Positions 33,385 through 46,078 of a stretch of 64,000 nucleotides of DNA are shown piece by piece. Source of the stretch: Lathyrus oleraceus (Eukaryota; Streptophyta; Magnoliopsida; Fabales; Fabaceae); assembly GCF_024323335.1 (NCBI RefSeq), contig NC_066583.1:269781416-269845415 (forward strand), read 5' to 3'. Below the pieces are notes generated by a model, which was not told the origin of the DNA, ran no database searches, and saw only the letters and a program-made list of their open reading frames with translations. A program made the position numbers and the translations under genes. Numbering within the stretch: the first letter of the stretch is position 1; every line of letters begins with the position of its first letter.

Positions 33385-36300
33385 ATGGCTGGAGAAAATG
33401 ACTGTGCGATTGCTGAGGCTTTGGCTGCTATAGCGCAGGCTATGCAGGCGCAGCAGAATCCGCCGGTCGACGAGTTTAAGAATTTGGGAAGGTTTCTGAA
33501 GAATAACCCTCCTACATTCAAAGGGCGCTATGATCCAGATGGTGCTCAGATTTGGCTGAGGGAAATTGAGAAGATTTTCCGGGTGATGACGTGTACTGAA
33601 GCACAGAAGGTGCAGTTTGGTACGCATATGTTATCCGAAGAGGCTGAAAATTGGTGGGATAACACTCGCCAGAGAATTGCAGTACCAGGTGCTGAGATAA
33701 CTTGGGAAAGGTTCAAGACGGCCTTTCTGGAGAAATATTTTCCTGCTGATGTGCGATGTAAGAAGGAGATGGAATTTCTAGAACTGAAACAGGGTAACAT
33801 GTCTGTTGCTGATTACGCTTCGAAGTTTGAGGAGCTGGTGCAGTATTGTCCTCATTATAATGACGCTGGTGCTGAGGGATCCAAGTGTGTCAAGTTGGAG
33901 AACGGGTTGCGTCCCGAGATCAAACAAGGCATTGGTTACCAGGAGATTCGTAGGTTTCCTACACTGGTTAATAAGTGCAGGATATTTGAGGAAGATAGCA
34001 AGGCTAGTACTGCCCATTACAAGAGTCTTAGTGAGAAGAAGAATAAGGATCGTGGTGGTCCTTATGCATCTCCGAATGGTAAAGGTAAGCAGAAAGTGGT
34101 AGATGAGAAGAAGCCAAGTGGGGGAGGATCTTCCATAGCTGGTAAATGTTTCAAGTGTGGCGAGCCAGGCCACCGTGCTGATAGCTGTACCAAGAAAGTG
34201 CTGAGATGTTTCCGATGCGGTCAGGCTGGTCATAGAGTTACTGAATGTAAGGATGCTGGTCCGACATGTTTTAATTGTGGCGAGAAAGGCCATATCAGTT
34301 CGCAGTGCTCGAAACCGAAGAAGGCGGCTACTGCAGCTCATACTACTGGTAGGGTGTTTGCTCTGAGTGGGGCTGAAGCTCCTAAAGAAGATAATCTGAT
34401 TAAAGGTACTTGCTTGATTAATAATGTTGAATTGCTTGCTATTGTTGACACTGGTGCTACTCATTCGTTTATTTCGTATGAGTGTGCGACTAGGATTGGT
34501 GTGATTATGTCGTCCTTAGGCGGAAGTATGGTGATAGATACCCCTGCTAATGGTTCTGTGAAGACTTCTGTTGTCTGTCGAGGTTGTCAATTGACGATCT
34601 TTGAGAGAGAGTTCGTGGTTGATTTGGTGTGCTTACCCTTGCACCAAATTGATATTATTCTGGGAATGAATTGGCTAGAATTCTATGGCGTGTTTATCAA
34701 CTGCTATAGGAAGACGGTGCGATTTTCTGAAGTTGGTGAGAATGATGAGGCAAGATTTCTATCTGCTAGGCAGGTGGGGGATTTTGTGAAAGATGAGGCT
34801 CAGATATTCGCTTTATTTGCGTCTCTGCAAGCGGATAAGAAAGTGGTGAGTGTAGAATTGCCTGTTGTTTGTGAATTTCAGGATGTGTTTCCGGAGGATG
34901 TAAGTGATTTACCTCCAGAACGGGAAGTCGAATTTGCCATTGACTTAGTACCAGGTACGAGTCCAGTGTCGATGTCTCCTTATAGAATGTCGGCAGCTGA
35001 ATTAGTTGAACTGAAGAAGCAACTTGAGGAATTGCTGGAGAAGAAGTTTGTGCGTCCAAGTGTTTCTCCCTGGGGTGCACCAGTATTGTTAGTGAAGAAG
35101 AAAGAAGGTACGATGAGGTTGTGTGTCGATTATCGGCAGTTGAATAAGGTGACTATCAAGAATCGGTATCCATTGCCGAGGATTGATGATTTGATGGACC
35201 AGTTGGTTGGAGCTCATGTTTTCAGTAAGATTGATTTGCGGTCGGGTTATCATCAGATCCGAGTGAAGTCAGGGGATATTGCGAAGACTGCTTTCCGTAC
35301 GAGGTATGGTCATTATGAATACACTGTGATGCCATTCGGTGTGTCTAATGCTCCAGGTGTGTTTATGGAATATATGAATCGTATATTTCATCCGTACCTT
35401 GATAATTTTGTTGTGGTGTTCATAGATGATATATTGATATATTCTAAGACGGAAGAAGAGCATGCAGGACATCTGAGAATTGTTTTGCAGGTGTTAAGAG
35501 AAAAGAAATTATATGCAAAGTTATCTAAATGTGAGTTCTGGTTGAAGGAAGTGAGTTTCCTTGGCCATGTGATTTCGAGTGGTGGGATTTCTGTTGATCC
35601 TGCTAAAGTTGGTGCTGTATTACAGTGGGAGACTCCGAAGTCTGCTACTGAGATACGCAGTTTTCTGGGGTTAGCTGGTTATTATCGCAGATTTATTGAG
35701 GGCTTCTCTAAGTTGGCATTGCCGTTGACGCAGTTGACTAAGAAGGGTCAAGTGTATGTATGGGATGCAGCTTGTGAAGCGAGTTTTGTTGAGTTGAAGA
35801 GGCGGTTGACCAGTGCTCCAGTGTTGATCTTGCCTAATCCTGGTGAGTCCTTCGTTGTTTATTGTGATGCTTCTTTGATGGGTCTTGGTGGTGTTTTGAT
35901 GCAGAATGGTAAAGTTGTAGCTTATGCTTCTAGACAGTTGAAAGTTCATGAGAGGAATTATCCTACGCATGATCTAGAACTTGCAGCTGTGGTATTTGTG
36001 TTGAAAATGTGGAGACATTATCTGTATGGTTCCAGATTCGAAGTGTTCAGTGATCACAAGAGTCTGAAGTATCTGTTTGATCAAAAAGAGTTAAATATGA
36101 GGCAGAGAAGGTGGTTAGAATTACTGAAGGATTTTGACTTCGAATTGAGTTATCATCCTGGTAAGGCTAATGTCGTTGCAGATGCGCTGAGTAGAAAGTC
36201 GCTACATATGTCTATGATGATGGTTCGGGAGCTTGAGTTGATTGAACAGTTCCGTGATATGAGTTTGGGTTGTGAGGTTTTCGCTGATAGTGTAAAGTTG

Positions 36301-37752
36301 GGTATGCTGAAGTTGACTAATGGAATTCTGGAAGATATTCGGAATGGTCAGCAAGTTGACGTCGCTCTAGTTGATCATATTACTATGGTTAACCAGGGTA
36401 ATGGTGGTAATTTTGAGATTGATGAGAATGGCATCCTGCGATTTAAAGGTAGAGTTTGTGTTCCTGAGGTGTCTGAATTGAAAAAGAGTATTCTTGAAGA
36501 GGGTCATAGGAGTGGATTGAGTATCCATCCAGGTGCAACTAAAATGTATCAAGATTTGAAGAAGTTGTTTTGGTGGGCTGGTATGAAAAGAGATGTTGCT
36601 AAGTTTGTGTATGCCTGTTTGACTTGTCAGAAGTCAAAGATTGAACATCAGAAACCGGCAGGTGTGATGCAACCTTTGAAGATTCCTGAATGGAAGTGGG
36701 ATAGCATTTCCATGGATTTTGTGACGGGATTGCCGAGGACAGTGAAAGGTAATGATTCTATTTGGGTGATTGTGGACCGATTGACTAAGTCGGCGCATTT
36801 CTTGCCGATGAAGATTAATCACTCTTTAGAGAAGTTGGCAGAGTTGTATATTGAGGAGATAGTGAGGCTGCATGGTATTCCATCCAGTATTGTGTCTGAT
36901 AGAGATCCCAGATTTACTTCTAGATTTTGGGAAAGTTTGCAGAAAGCGTTGGGGACTAAGTTGAGGTTGAGTTCAGCTTATCATCCTCAGTCTGATGGTC
37001 AGACTGAAAGAACTATCCAATCCTTGGAGGATTTGTTGAGAGCTTGTGTGTTGGAGCAGAGTGGTTCTTGGGATAGTTATTTGCCGTTGGTGGAGTTTAC
37101 TTATAATAATAGTTTTCATGCTAGTATCGGTATGGCTCCATATGAAGCATTGTATGGTCGGAGGTGTAGAACTCCATTGTGTTGGTATGAATCAGGTGAG
37201 AGTGTTGTACTCGGACCTGAGATTGTGCAGCAGACGACTGAAAAGGTTAAGATGATTCAGGAGAAGATGAAGATTTCTCAGAGTCGTCAGAAGAGTTATC
37301 ATGATAAGAGGAGAAAGGCACTTGAGTTCCAAGAGGGAGATCACGTGTTCTTGAGAGTTACTCCGACGACAGGTGTGGGTAGGGCTTTAAAGTCTAAAAA
37401 GCTTACTCCGAGGTTTGTGGGTCCGTATCAGATTTTGAAGAGGGTTGGGGAAGTGGCGTATCGGATAGCTTTACCGCCGTCGCTTTCTAATCTGCATGAT
37501 GTGTTTCATGTATCTCAGTTGAGAAAATATATTGCGGATCCTTCGCATGTTGTTCAGTTGGATGATATCCAGGTGAGGGATAATTTGACCGTTGAGGTGT
37601 TGCCAATTCGGATAGATGACCGAGAAGAGAAGACCCTGAGAGGTAAGAAGATTGCTCTAGTGAAAGTTGTTTGGGGAGGTCCAGCTGGTGAGAGCTTGAC
37701 TTGGGAGCGTGAAGATCAGATGAAGGAGTCGTATCCGGCTCTATTTACTTGA
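33385..37752 (+). CDS. Tekay-like gag-pol polyprotein, intact
   Basis: An uninterrupted 1455-residue frame from ATG 33385 to TGA 37750-37752. Gag ([20 protein letters not shown], residues about 45-65) is followed by three CCHC knuckles near residues 255, 275 and 295. Protease has [11 protein letters not shown] (about 354). RT shows [10 protein letters not shown] and FIDDILIYS (catalytic residues about 679-682). RNase H starts with [11 protein letters not shown] (about 826). Integrase has the HHCC segment ([13 protein letters not shown]), [14 protein letters not shown] (about 1130), [12 protein letters not shown] and [18 protein letters not shown]. The C-terminus [20 protein letters not shown] resembles a chromodomain core, which in chromoviruses steers integration to chromatin marks. 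ATG 33385 is the first in frame after the primer-binding site. Length is normal for the lineage. Confidence 0.95.
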   Translation: MAGENDCAIAEALAAIAQAMQAQQNPPVDEFKNLGRFLKNNPPTFKGRYDPDGAQIWLREIEKIFRVMTCTEAQKVQFGTHMLSEEAENWWDNTRQRIAVPGAEITWERFKTAFLEKYFPADVRCKKEMEFLELKQGNMSVADYASKFEELVQYCPHYNDAGAEGSKCVKLENGLRPEIKQGIGYQEIRRFPTLVNKCRIFEEDSKASTAHYKSLSEKKNKDRGGPYASPNGKGKQKVVDEKKPSGGGSSIAGKCFKCGEPGHRADSCTKKVLRCFRCGQAGHRVTECKDAGPTCFNCGEKGHISSQCSKPKKAATAAHTTGRVFALSGAEAPKEDNLIKGTCLINNVELLAIVDTGATHSFISYECATRIGVIMSSLGGSMVIDTPANGSVKTSVVCRGCQLTIFEREFVVDLVCLPLHQIDIILGMNWLEFYGVFINCYRKTVRFSEVGENDEARFLSARQVGDFVKDEAQIFALFASLQADKKVVSVELPVVCEFQDVFPEDVSDLPPEREVEFAIDLVPGTSPVSMSPYRMSAAELVELKKQLEELLEKKFVRPSVSPWGAPVLLVKKKEGTMRLCVDYRQLNKVTIKNRYPLPRIDDLMDQLVGAHVFSKIDLRSGYHQIRVKSGDIAKTAFRTRYGHYEYTVMPFGVSNAPGVFMEYMNRIFHPYLDNFVVVFIDDILIYSKTEEEHAGHLRIVLQVLREKKLYAKLSKCEFWLKEVSFLGHVISSGGISVDPAKVGAVLQWETPKSATEIRSFLGLAGYYRRFIEGFSKLALPLTQLTKKGQVYVWDAACEASFVELKRRLTSAPVLILPNPGESFVVYCDASLMGLGGVLMQNGKVVAYASRQLKVHERNYPTHDLELAAVVFVLKMWRHYLYGSRFEVFSDHKSLKYLFDQKELNMRQRRWLELLKDFDFELSYHPGKANVVADALSRKSLHMSMMMVRELELIEQFRDMSLGCEVFADSVKLGMLKLTNGILEDIRNGQQVDVALVDHITMVNQGNGGNFEIDENGILRFKGRVCVPEVSELKKSILEEGHRSGLSIHPGATKMYQDLKKLFWWAGMKRDVAKFVYACLTCQKSKIEHQKPAGVMQPLKIPEWKWDSISMDFVTGLPRTVKGNDSIWVIVDRLTKSAHFLPMKINHSLEKLAELYIEEIVRLHGIPSSIVSDRDPRFTSRFWESLQKALGTKLRLSSAYHPQSDGQTERTIQSLEDLLRACVLEQSGSWDSYLPLVEFTYNNSFHASIGMAPYEALYGRRCRTPLCWYESGESVVLGPEIVQQTTEKVKMIQEKMKISQSRQKSYHDKRRKALEFQEGDHVFLRVTPTTGVGRALKSKKLTPRFVGPYQILKRVGEVAYRIALPPSLSNLHDVFHVSQLRKYIADPSHVVQLDDIQVRDNLTVEVLPIRIDDREEKTLRGKKIALVKVVWGGPAGESLTWEREDQMKESYPALFT

Positions 37753-37779
37753 GGTATGTTTTCGAGGACGAAAACTTCT

Positions 37780-37794
37780 AAAGTGGGGGAGAGT
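37780..37794 (+). other. Tekay-like polypurine tract
   Basis: AAAGTGGGGGAGAGT ends directly at the 3' LTR and would prime plus-strand synthesis. Confidence 0.85.
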
Positions 37795-39607
37795 TGTAAC
37801 ACCCCGATTTAAAATAAGAGAATTATTTAATTAAGTTAATATTATGTTATTAATTTAATTAAATAAAGTTGAGATTTTGGGAATTATTATTATTATTATA
37901 GATGTTATTTATTTTAATAATAATTAAATAAATAACATAAATGGAATATGAAGAGTGGAAGGGTAAAGGTGGAATTGGATATAAGAGGCCAAAAGGAGAA
38001 CTCAGTTGGTTTTCACGTGTTTTGCTTCAGAGTCAGAAAAAGAGAAAGAACTGCAGAAGAGAAAGGGAAGGAAGAGGAAAAGGCCAAAGAGTGCTCAGAG
38101 TTCCTTCAATCCAAAGAGGTAAGGGGTCTGAATCTTATTAAACGTTAATATGCGAGCAATTTCGCGATATCTGTTGGATCGTTGATAGATTTTGGGAATT
38201 TTAGGGAGATTGGGAAAGTTGGGGTTTTTGAGGGAAATTGTCCGATCTGTGAGTTTTGTGACGTTATATGTATTGTAATCGAAGTATGTTGTGTATATAT
38301 AACTGTTGAATGTTGATTTGGATTGTTAGCCGTGTGGTGTGAGTTATAGCGAGCAAAGAGGCAAAGCTGCGCTGGTTTTCGTAGCAGGGGAGTTCTGTTC
38401 GCGCGCGTTCGCGGCGCGAAGCTCAGCTCGCGGCGCGAACTGAGCAGGATTCAGAGGAGTTCTGTAATTTACTGTTCGCGACGCGATCCTTCGTTCGCGG
38501 CGCGAACTGAAGCGAAATTGATTATTCGCGACGCGAACCTATGTTGGCGGCGCGAACTGATAAATCCAGAATCTGATGTTAATGAGTTTGGAGTACGTTG
38601 AGGTGCGAGACTCTTAGTAGGTCGCTGTAATTGTGTTATAACCATTAATAGTGATTATATGATGGTGTATGAGGTGTTTATGATGATTACATATTGAATG
38701 TACATGTTTAATACTAAATGTGTTATGTAATGATGTGAAATCGATGAAATGTTGTTGTTGTTTTGTTGAGTTGTATATCATGTTATTAATGATGATGATA
38801 ACATGACTATATGATGTTGTTGTTGCTATGATGATTATTATGCATGTTTGATGTGCATGCATTCATGAAAGGCCGATGCCTAGTGATGAACGGACTGAGT
38901 TCCAATGATGTTGTTGACTCCGGGCTTGTTGAGAGGCTTGGTTCCTTGCGGGGAACTCGGATTCTATGGTGATGAATCTGGGAGTGGTGATCCTGTAGTT
39001 GGTCACAAAATGGGTATACCGAGTCGTGTTGAGTCATGCATGGGTGTGTGCATTGCAATTGATGTGTTGTTTTGTTGATGTTCATGAGTTTGTTGATTAT
39101 AATGATGATTATGATGAACTGTGTTGACATGTGTGCAATATAATTATATTATATTATGTCGTTATATTATTGTTTAATAATGTAATTCTCACCCCTTCTG
39201 CATGTGTTTATGTTCATCCATGATGAACAATGTGCAGATAGAGAGGAGTAGCTGGTGTCGAGGTTGAAGAATAAGTGTAGAGTTATTCTACAGAGTCGAG
39301 TCAAATGCTCTGGTCATGTGACACCGGGGTTATGGGATTCGATAGATATTATGTTATTATTTCCGTTGTTCATGATGGTTAACATGCTGAGACCTTTTGT
39401 TGAGATAAATGTTGAAACATTACTATGAATTATTATATGATGAAAAATTATATTTGTGTTGTTGTCCGCTGCGAAGTTTTATTAAAATGAAAAATAAATT
39501 TTATATTGTGATATGATAATTGTTATGTGTTATGAAATGTAAACTCTTCTACATGTGGTACTCTGATAAATAATTTAAATATGTCGTTTGGGTAGAAGGG
39601 TGTTACA
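37795..39607 (+). repeat. Tekay-like 3' LTR (1813 bp)
   Basis: Pairs with 31453-33266. Differences seen: A/G in AAAAGRCCAAAG, A/T in CAGAGWWCCTTC, one T fewer in the TGATTTTGG run, and A/G in GGCRCGAACTG. Followed by the gctag duplication. Confidence 0.95.
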
Positions 39608-39612
39608 GCTAG

Positions 39613-40629
39613 CAGGTCCTTCTCGAAACCCAGAGGCTCGTCATCGTAGATCGCGTCAAGCCTCTAGTCTCGCTCTTCTTGACCTTCGTCAGGTGGTCTT
39701 GGGTCAAAATCTTTTCCAGGACCTTCTGGTGGAGAAACTTCACTGGCTTTGACAACCATGTTTTTTATTTCGGCCTCTAAGGCCAATCGCTGCTTGTTTT
39801 CGGCTATGTAGGCCGAAATCCTCTTTAACGTTGCGAACTCAATCATCATCACTGAATTCACTTCCCCATCATGTGGGGTCAATTCCGGGTACTCCTAAAT
39901 ATCTGAAGTTGTCTTCGCCCACTACCTCTTTGTCCCACCGGAAACCATAGTGGGGGTGGAGCGATAAGGAACAGTAGGCGTTGTCATCAAGGGTGAACAA
40001 AAACTTAGCCGAATCACAAGGGGCTATAGTAGCTAAGTGCTTGTCGAGTTGACGCCCGTCGACATGATTAATAGGTGTTTTGAAATATCCTTAATCCGCC
40101 TCTATATTTTCAACAATGCCATCTGGATGCCAAATTATAATCCTCTGGTGCATTGAAGACGAGACTGCTCCGACTCCATGGATCCACTCTCTTCCCAACA
40201 ACATGTTGTAGTTTGCATTTGTTTCCATAATCATGAACATTGTGGACCTAGTAACCGTCCCTACAGTCAATTCAACTTGGATAGCCCCCAGGGTGGAGCC
40301 TACTCTGCATTCACAATTGGTCAACACCATATTATGAGGTTTGGCGTCAGTGTCATATTTGCCAATTTTCGTCAACATGCGATGGGGCATCAGATTCACA
40401 TTCTCCCCACAATCTACCAATATTTTGTTAACTAGGATATTTTCGACTTTTCCGGTGATGAAAAGAGGTTTCAAATGGCTCTTCATGGTGTCACTGGGTC
40501 TTTCGTCTTATTTGAAATCTTGGAACCTCTTTTGGTGAGGTTAGGGCTATCCTTTTTCTTTACCATCACGTTGGTACTTGATTCAGCCTGGTCCATTTCG
40601 CCAACTTCTCTTTTGGCTTTTCGCCTTCT
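39613..40629 (-). pseudogene. Tat-1 protease region
   Basis: The frame 40486-40091 reads PLFITGKVENILVNKILVDC then GENVNLMP, the retropepsin-like active site with Asp-Cys-Gly in place of the Asp-Gly-Gly usual in this lineage, and later NYNMLLGREWIHGVGAV, the second conserved loop. It ends at 40091. A different frame (39882-39664, ending in a TAG) and LDAIYDDEPLGFEKDLLA lead on to RT across the Tekay-like insertion. At least two frameshifts are needed to connect protease with its neighbours. The enzyme would cleave the polyprotein; the altered active-site residue and the breaks make activity unlikely. Confidence 0.82.
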
Positions 40630-43427
40630 CTACTCTCTTTTCCACCGGGACCTCGTCATGGGATTCTTTCCTTTATAGTTTTCGGACACATGTGCAGTCC
40701 TTTTGTCGGATCGAAATTCCTGGCGATAGGCCATCGATGAACCTCTTTCAACCTCGAACTTCTGCCACTTGCCATGGCCATGTTTTCTCCCCTTAGCCTG
40801 CTTGACCCACTTCCCCTCTGACCCTTCGATGCTTGGCTTAAAGGTCATGGGTTGGAAGTTTCGCCCAGCTTGTTTGGTTTCATTCATCTTCACCATAGGG
40901 CGCCTAGGATCAGGATACCTTCTGGGGTCGAAGAACCTTTCTGGCTTACCCGCTTGATTATTATGGATGGCTTTATGGCCATTTTGGTGGTGCACTCTCC
41001 TAACCCCCTCCAGATTCTGAGTTGCCTTTTGTCGAAGACAGCACTGCACCTGGGGCATAACATCACCTCCGATTTCTTCTTTTGGCACCTTCGAAGGAAA
41101 TCTGACATTGTTTCTTCTTCCTGAGGAAAGGTGACCTTATTGTATTCCTCTTGCTTGTCTTCATCATCGACTTCCATTGAAACTTCTCGAGATACCTCCA
41201 TCATACTAACTTCCATGTGGATATCCTCAGTAATAGCCAACTTTTGGAATTGTTTTTGAAGGCCATCAGTAGCCTTGTCCAGTTGAACGAAACTATCAGT
41301 AGTCTCTTTAGTGATCATTACTAACTTTGACTCTCTAGCATCCTCGATATCTGAGGCTTCAATATTTTCCTTCTCGATGTCCTTTGTACCCCTTAAGGCC
41401 AAACCATCACGAGGTGCCTGCTCGAAGTGCTCATGTATTTTAACCACGACAGGCTCATGGATGAAGTCTTCAGTAACTTCAGGCATACAGAAATCATCAG
41501 CAGTTTCAATGAAATTCACCTCCTCTGGCTTAGTATAATGAGCTTCAGCAATTTGTAGAGGATCGAAGTCGATTTTCATCTGGCTCCGTGGCTTGTCACT
41601 GAACTTGAGTCTTCCCTCCTGGATTGCATTCTGCACCAGATCTCTAAAAAGAAAACATTGAGACGTTTTATGACCCAAAAAACTATGGTATTTACAAAAC
41701 CCTCGTTTCTTTCTTTGTTCTAAAGGAGGTACTTTAGCACCCTAGGGTACTATCATTTGACCATCTTTGACCAGTAAGTCGAAGATTTCATCACATTTTG
41801 TAACGTCGAAAGTATATGTTTTCTTAGGAAACCTGTCATTCTTTTCAGGTTCGACAGGTTTTCTCCCGTTCGAAGGGGCCAAAACTTTGCATGCATATGG
41901 TGGCCCCTGTGTCAACTCAGCAAAATCGATCTCAGTATCGTCGAAGTCTGGAACTTCAAGGCCTGAATCTTCATGATCTTTCCTAAAATCGACATAGGCT
42001 ACCCTTTTACCTTTGTTTGTTCTAGCCTTTTCTTCTTTTAAACGTTCTACCTGTCGAACTCTGTCAGCCAACTGGGCCATATTCCTTAGGTATTGAGTAT
42101 CCAACTTCTTTCTAATCGAGTAATCAAGGCCCCCAGCGGCCATTTCGACCAACTCATGCTCTGGAACTTACGTAAAACACCTGGCTTTGAATATTCAAAA
42201 TCTATTCAGGTAGTCGTCAATTGGCTCCGTGAATTTTCGTCTGGCACTAGCCAATTCTTTCAGACTTATCTTTGTTTTCCCCATGTAGAATTGTTCATGG
42301 AACATTCTTTCGAGTTGGTTCCATGAATGGATCGAATTCTGTGGCAAAGTTGTGAACCATGTAAAAGCATTCTTGGTAAGAGAACTAGGAAAAATTTCAT
42401 CCGAAGATTCTCGTTATTTGACATCTCTCCAGTTTCAATTAGATATCTCGCTACGTGTTCGACTGTAGACTCAGTAGTATCCCCAGCAAACTTAGTGAAT
42501 TTGGGGATTTTGGTCCTCAGGGGCGCATCTGTTTGTAAGACATATTCTGCCAAAGGCGTGTATAATTGGGTCTTCTGAGACCAAAATTTACCCTGTTTCG
42601 AACCATAATTCTCTCGACTATGGCTGCTAGATTATTATCTGCTGCCACATCATCATGTCAAACTTCCCGTATGATATCATCGACATTTTGATTCCTATTT
42701 ACCATTAACACCCTTGGTTCCCTATGCACATGTGGTTCGATCCTAGGAGGTATTATTATTCCCCCTTGATTTTGTAGGACCTGGTTAATGGTGAGGTCCT
42801 CCTCAAGCGTGGGTTCTTGATTTTCTCTTACCCAATCCCTGGGCGGGGGACGCTGATGCTGAGGTATACCAAGAAACTCAGACATTCGAGCCACTTGTAT
42901 TGTCATCTTTTGATTCGATTGTGTTATATTCTAAATCAACGGATTTAACATAGTGGCCAAAGTTTGAGTCAACATCTGGACCATTTCATGATTGCTTTCG
43001 TCCATCTGTTGCCTCCATGCCGCCGCAGAATTATTGGTAAGAGTGGGTAGTTGTACTGGGTGTCTTAAATCTAACGCTTGATTGATTCGACCCACATTTA
43101 TCCCAGACCCTTGTACTGGTGAATTTATGTTAGTCGTTGGTTCTGAAAAAGTAGAACCCATATTCTGTAGATTGGCCATCATTGAAGTTGGCATTCCATA
43201 CGGCTGCTCTCGACCGCCAAATGGTATTGAAAAACCAGGGGTATCAACGACCTATTTGGGATGTCCCTAATCAGTGAAGGAGTGTGGGGAGGTCCCCTAG
43301 GTCCAACATAAGTCAGAATTGGTTTAGAGTGGGAGATCGAATGCGTAGGCATCGAACTCACCATAGACAAAACTATTTCGAACGCATGTGTCGTGCCCGT
43401 ATTTGCCCTCACCGAAGAAGAAGAAGG
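40630..43427 (-). pseudogene. Tat-1 gag, main part
   Basis: Several minus-strand frames piece together a Tat gag: SSVRANTGTTHAFEI (43420-43375) with a stop near 43258, then MPTSMMANLQNMGSTFSEP (43194), the NITQSNQKMTIQVARMSEFL stretch, the MAEYVLQTDAPLRTKIPKFT capsid-type region (42553-42266), LDTQYLRNMAQLADRVRQVE (42152-41742), the CKYHSFLGHKTSQCFLFRDL zinc-finger segment (about 41690), an acidic tail (41678-40890) and a basic end (41088-40630). Stops (e.g. TAG 41742-41744) and at least three frameshifts break it. The N-terminal start was separated from this part by the SIRE-like insertion at the gaagg duplication (43423-43427). Confidence 0.78.
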
Positions 43428-44512
43428 TGAAGGTGAGAAAAACAAGAAAGGGGGGTTTGAATTGTTTGGAAAAATAAGCGCTTTTTCAAAATGAAAATCA
43501 CACAAGGATTTTATACTGGTTCGCTTATAACACAAAGTTACTCCAGTCCACCCGGCCGAGGTGATTTCGCCTTCAACAAGGACTTAATCCACTAATCTTG
43601 AAAGATTGATTACAAACAACGTCTAAGAGAAAGATCTCTTAGTCCTCTCAAGTATACAGACTACACAGAGTCACTTGAGGAAATAAATAAACAGTAAATG
43701 AAAGATTTATGTAATCTAAAGTGCTTCTAAGAAAGCAAATATTACAATAGTAAGAACAAAGTGATTCACGTTATAAGCAACAGCTTCGTGAAGATTTAGA
43801 GAGTAAGAGAGTTTTCTTGAACGTTGATGTTTCAGTATAATTTTCTTGTATGTTGTAGTAGTGTACTGAATGTTGATTTGCAGTTCTTTATATATAGAAG
43901 AGTAGGATCCGTTGAAACTGATGAGTAATAAAATGAATTTACGCCATCACTTAAATAGCTTCTGCAGGATAACTTTCTCTCCTTGAAGTGACTACTTACC
44001 ACATAAAGTATCTTCTTCATTGAAATTGGAGATTAACGTCTCTTTCTGTTTTAGGAAATCCATTTGCAAATCTTTACTTGACTTTAACGTTACTCTTTCA
44101 TAATTAGCAAATCCATAATCAGAGTCTTCGTGTATCTGAGAATCTTGGAGTCTTGCTTCTGATGTTGATCTCTTTTGAGTTCTGATGGATTCTTCAGATA
44201 GTGCCAAGAGCTTCTGAAGTTAGACAAACCTTTGTTCAAAGTCAGAACTTCTAGAGCTTACTACTTGTCCAGATGCTTCTGATACTTTGCTGTTTTGCTC
44301 AGAGTTAGATTATCTTGAACGTGTTTCTACTTCAGATGCTTCTGGTCTTCTGAAAATTTGTATCTGATATGATTGTGTATCTGATGAATTCTTCCTTCTT
44401 TCTTTAAAATCCTGCACACTTAGAAACTTTTCGTTAGGGTGTCATTTTTGGTTTCATCCTTTGTTATCATCAAAATCAAGGAATCTGTTGTAGAACAATT
44501 TTTGTTCTTACA
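43428..44512 (-). repeat. SIRE-like 3' LTR (1085 bp)
   Basis: Pairs with 50932-52016. Contains a TATA-like run (TATATATAAA on the minus strand, 43887-43896). Short open frames in it appear in both LTRs and are not genes. Confidence 0.94.
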
Positions 44513-44526
44513 ATCTCCCCCTTTTT
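44513..44526 (-). other. SIRE-like polypurine tract
   Basis: On the minus strand AAAAAGGGGGAGAT directly precedes the 3' LTR. Confidence 0.88.
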
Positions 44527-44931
44527 GATGATGACAAAACAATCTTAATTAGCAGATGAAACATATAAAATATCAGATCAGATAGACAGAAGCTCCCCCT
44601 GAGATAGTGCTAGGGAGTTCAGAAGTTCTTACCAGAGCTTCTAAGAAAAGAGGTTTCTTGATACCTTCTGCAATTTCTTAAGTCCAGGTTAGATAAAATT
44701 ATTTTTAAGAAAAATATGTTGCAGAATGCTTAAGGTATTTAGACAATATTTTCATCAGAGCTATTAATGACTTCTCCCCCTTTTTGTCAGAATCAAAAAG
44801 ACATAAGCAAAAATAAAGAATTGAAGAGAAAAACATTGTATTCATAGAAAAAAGGCAAAGCAACAGAAAAACATCAGAATCAGAGAGAGCAAACAAAACA
44901 ACAGGAAAGCAAAAGAAAGAATCCTAAGTGC
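44527..44931 (-). other. SIRE-like 3' untranslated region
   Basis: Between the envelope-like ORF and the polypurine tract; no gene seen. Confidence 0.6.
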
Positions 44932-45589
44932 CTAGGGGTTCGGAGGCGGAGGCATTCTCTGAAGCAACATAGCAAGCATGTTCTGGATGTTGTCGTTGAC
45001 AGTATCTTGCTTGTCCATTCTGGCCCGGAGTTCATTCTGATCTTGCTTAAGTTCTTTCAGAGTCTGAAGAACCATAGGGATCACAGAAGAAGACTCCCCC
45101 AGAGTCAGAGCCTGCTGTGCTTCAGCAGCAGCCTGCGCTTCAGCTTCAGCAGCAGCTTGTGCTTCAGCATCCGCCAGAGCCTTAGCTTCAGGTTCCTTTA
45201 TCCTTAGGATTTCAGCTTCCCTTGCTCTTTCTTCTTCCAGTCTTCTTGCTTCCTCTTCTGCTTCTCTAGCTAGTCTCTCTTCTTCTAGCCTCCTGGCTTC
45301 AGCTTCTCTAGCAAGTCTTTCCTGAAGTCTTTCCTTCAGCTTCAGTAAGATCAACGCCATTTCTCTTCAAGTTGTCGAAATCTACTAGCGTTTCACACAA
45401 CACGTCCAGTCCTTCAAAAGGGGTTGATAGGTTAATATGGCGTTCACGGTCAAGAACATGGGGTTCTTTGTAAACAGGGGTGATGGTGACGCCTGTAACC
45501 GTTGGAGTTGGAATGCTGGAAGTTTGAGCAGTAGAGCTTGATTCCATTTGTTGAGAAAAGTTAAACACTTCTTGTTGTTGAGCGTCCAT
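44932..45589 (-). pseudogene. SIRE-like envelope-like ORF, frameshifted
   Basis: ATG 45589 starts MDAQQQEVFNFSQQMESSST, followed by a Thr/Pro-rich stretch and DVLCETLVDFDNLKRNGVDL. The frame ends at 45308. A shift of one base near 45310-45350 leads into the second segment (to 44932) with a long charged helix of (R/E)LAREAEARRLEEE-type repeats, an Ala/Glu/Gln run and LKELKQDQNELRARMDKQDT, strongly coiled-coil. It lies downstream of pol in the same orientation, where SIRE elements carry their envelope-like gene. No signal peptide or membrane segment is visible in what remains. Function is unknown; the name reflects position only. Confidence 0.7.
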
Positions 45590-46078
45590 GGTGAAGAAGA
45601 AGATGAAGATTGATGAAGATGAGGAGTTTGCAGAGAATGCTTCAGAGAGGTTTAGGGTTTGAGAGTGAGTGAGAGTGATAAGTGTGTGAAATGTGAGAAA
45701 AGTGTTTATATACTCTAAGTGAAACACATGCAAAACGACACATCAAATTGCGTTAGTACAAAGCTCAAGATTGCACGCTTGGGGGAAAAATGATTACAGC
45801 TAATTAATGAATGTCTAATCCCAACAGTACGCACACTGCTCAAGGAGATTTCAAACGTCTGTCCTTTGAATTTCTTTTGACAGCTGTCTAGAAGTTCTAG
45901 GGTTAGACGCTTAGTGCTCCACGTGTTGATGTATCTGATCTTTCAGGAATACCAAAAGGTTGATTCCTGGAGATTTCTAACTCAGATATCTTCTTAACTG
46001 GTAGAAGTATCAGAGTCAGAGGCAGAAGTACATTTGTTTTTATATCAGAGTCTCATTTTACATTTTCAGAGCCACACT

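Larger units (their letters stand above)
31453..39607 (+). mobile_element. Complete Tekay-like Ty3-gypsy chromovirus
   Basis: LTRs 31453-33266 and 37795-39607 begin TGTAACACCCCG and end GGGTGTTACA; perfect 5-bp duplications gctag flank it (31448-31452, 39608-39612). By eye the LTRs differ by three substitutions and one single-base indel. Primer-binding site, polypurine tract and an uninterrupted polyprotein are all present, so this copy has every part an autonomous element needs. It is inserted in the protease-RT stretch of Tat-1, in the opposite orientation; removing it restores the Tat-1 frame (GFEKDLLA joined to TNVKMLAQDP). It is the youngest insertion in the window. Confidence 0.96.

Noticed and set aside
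33778..34464. Long minus-strand open frame antisense to the Tekay-like gag
   Set aside because: Codon-bias shadow of the intact polyprotein; no family motif.
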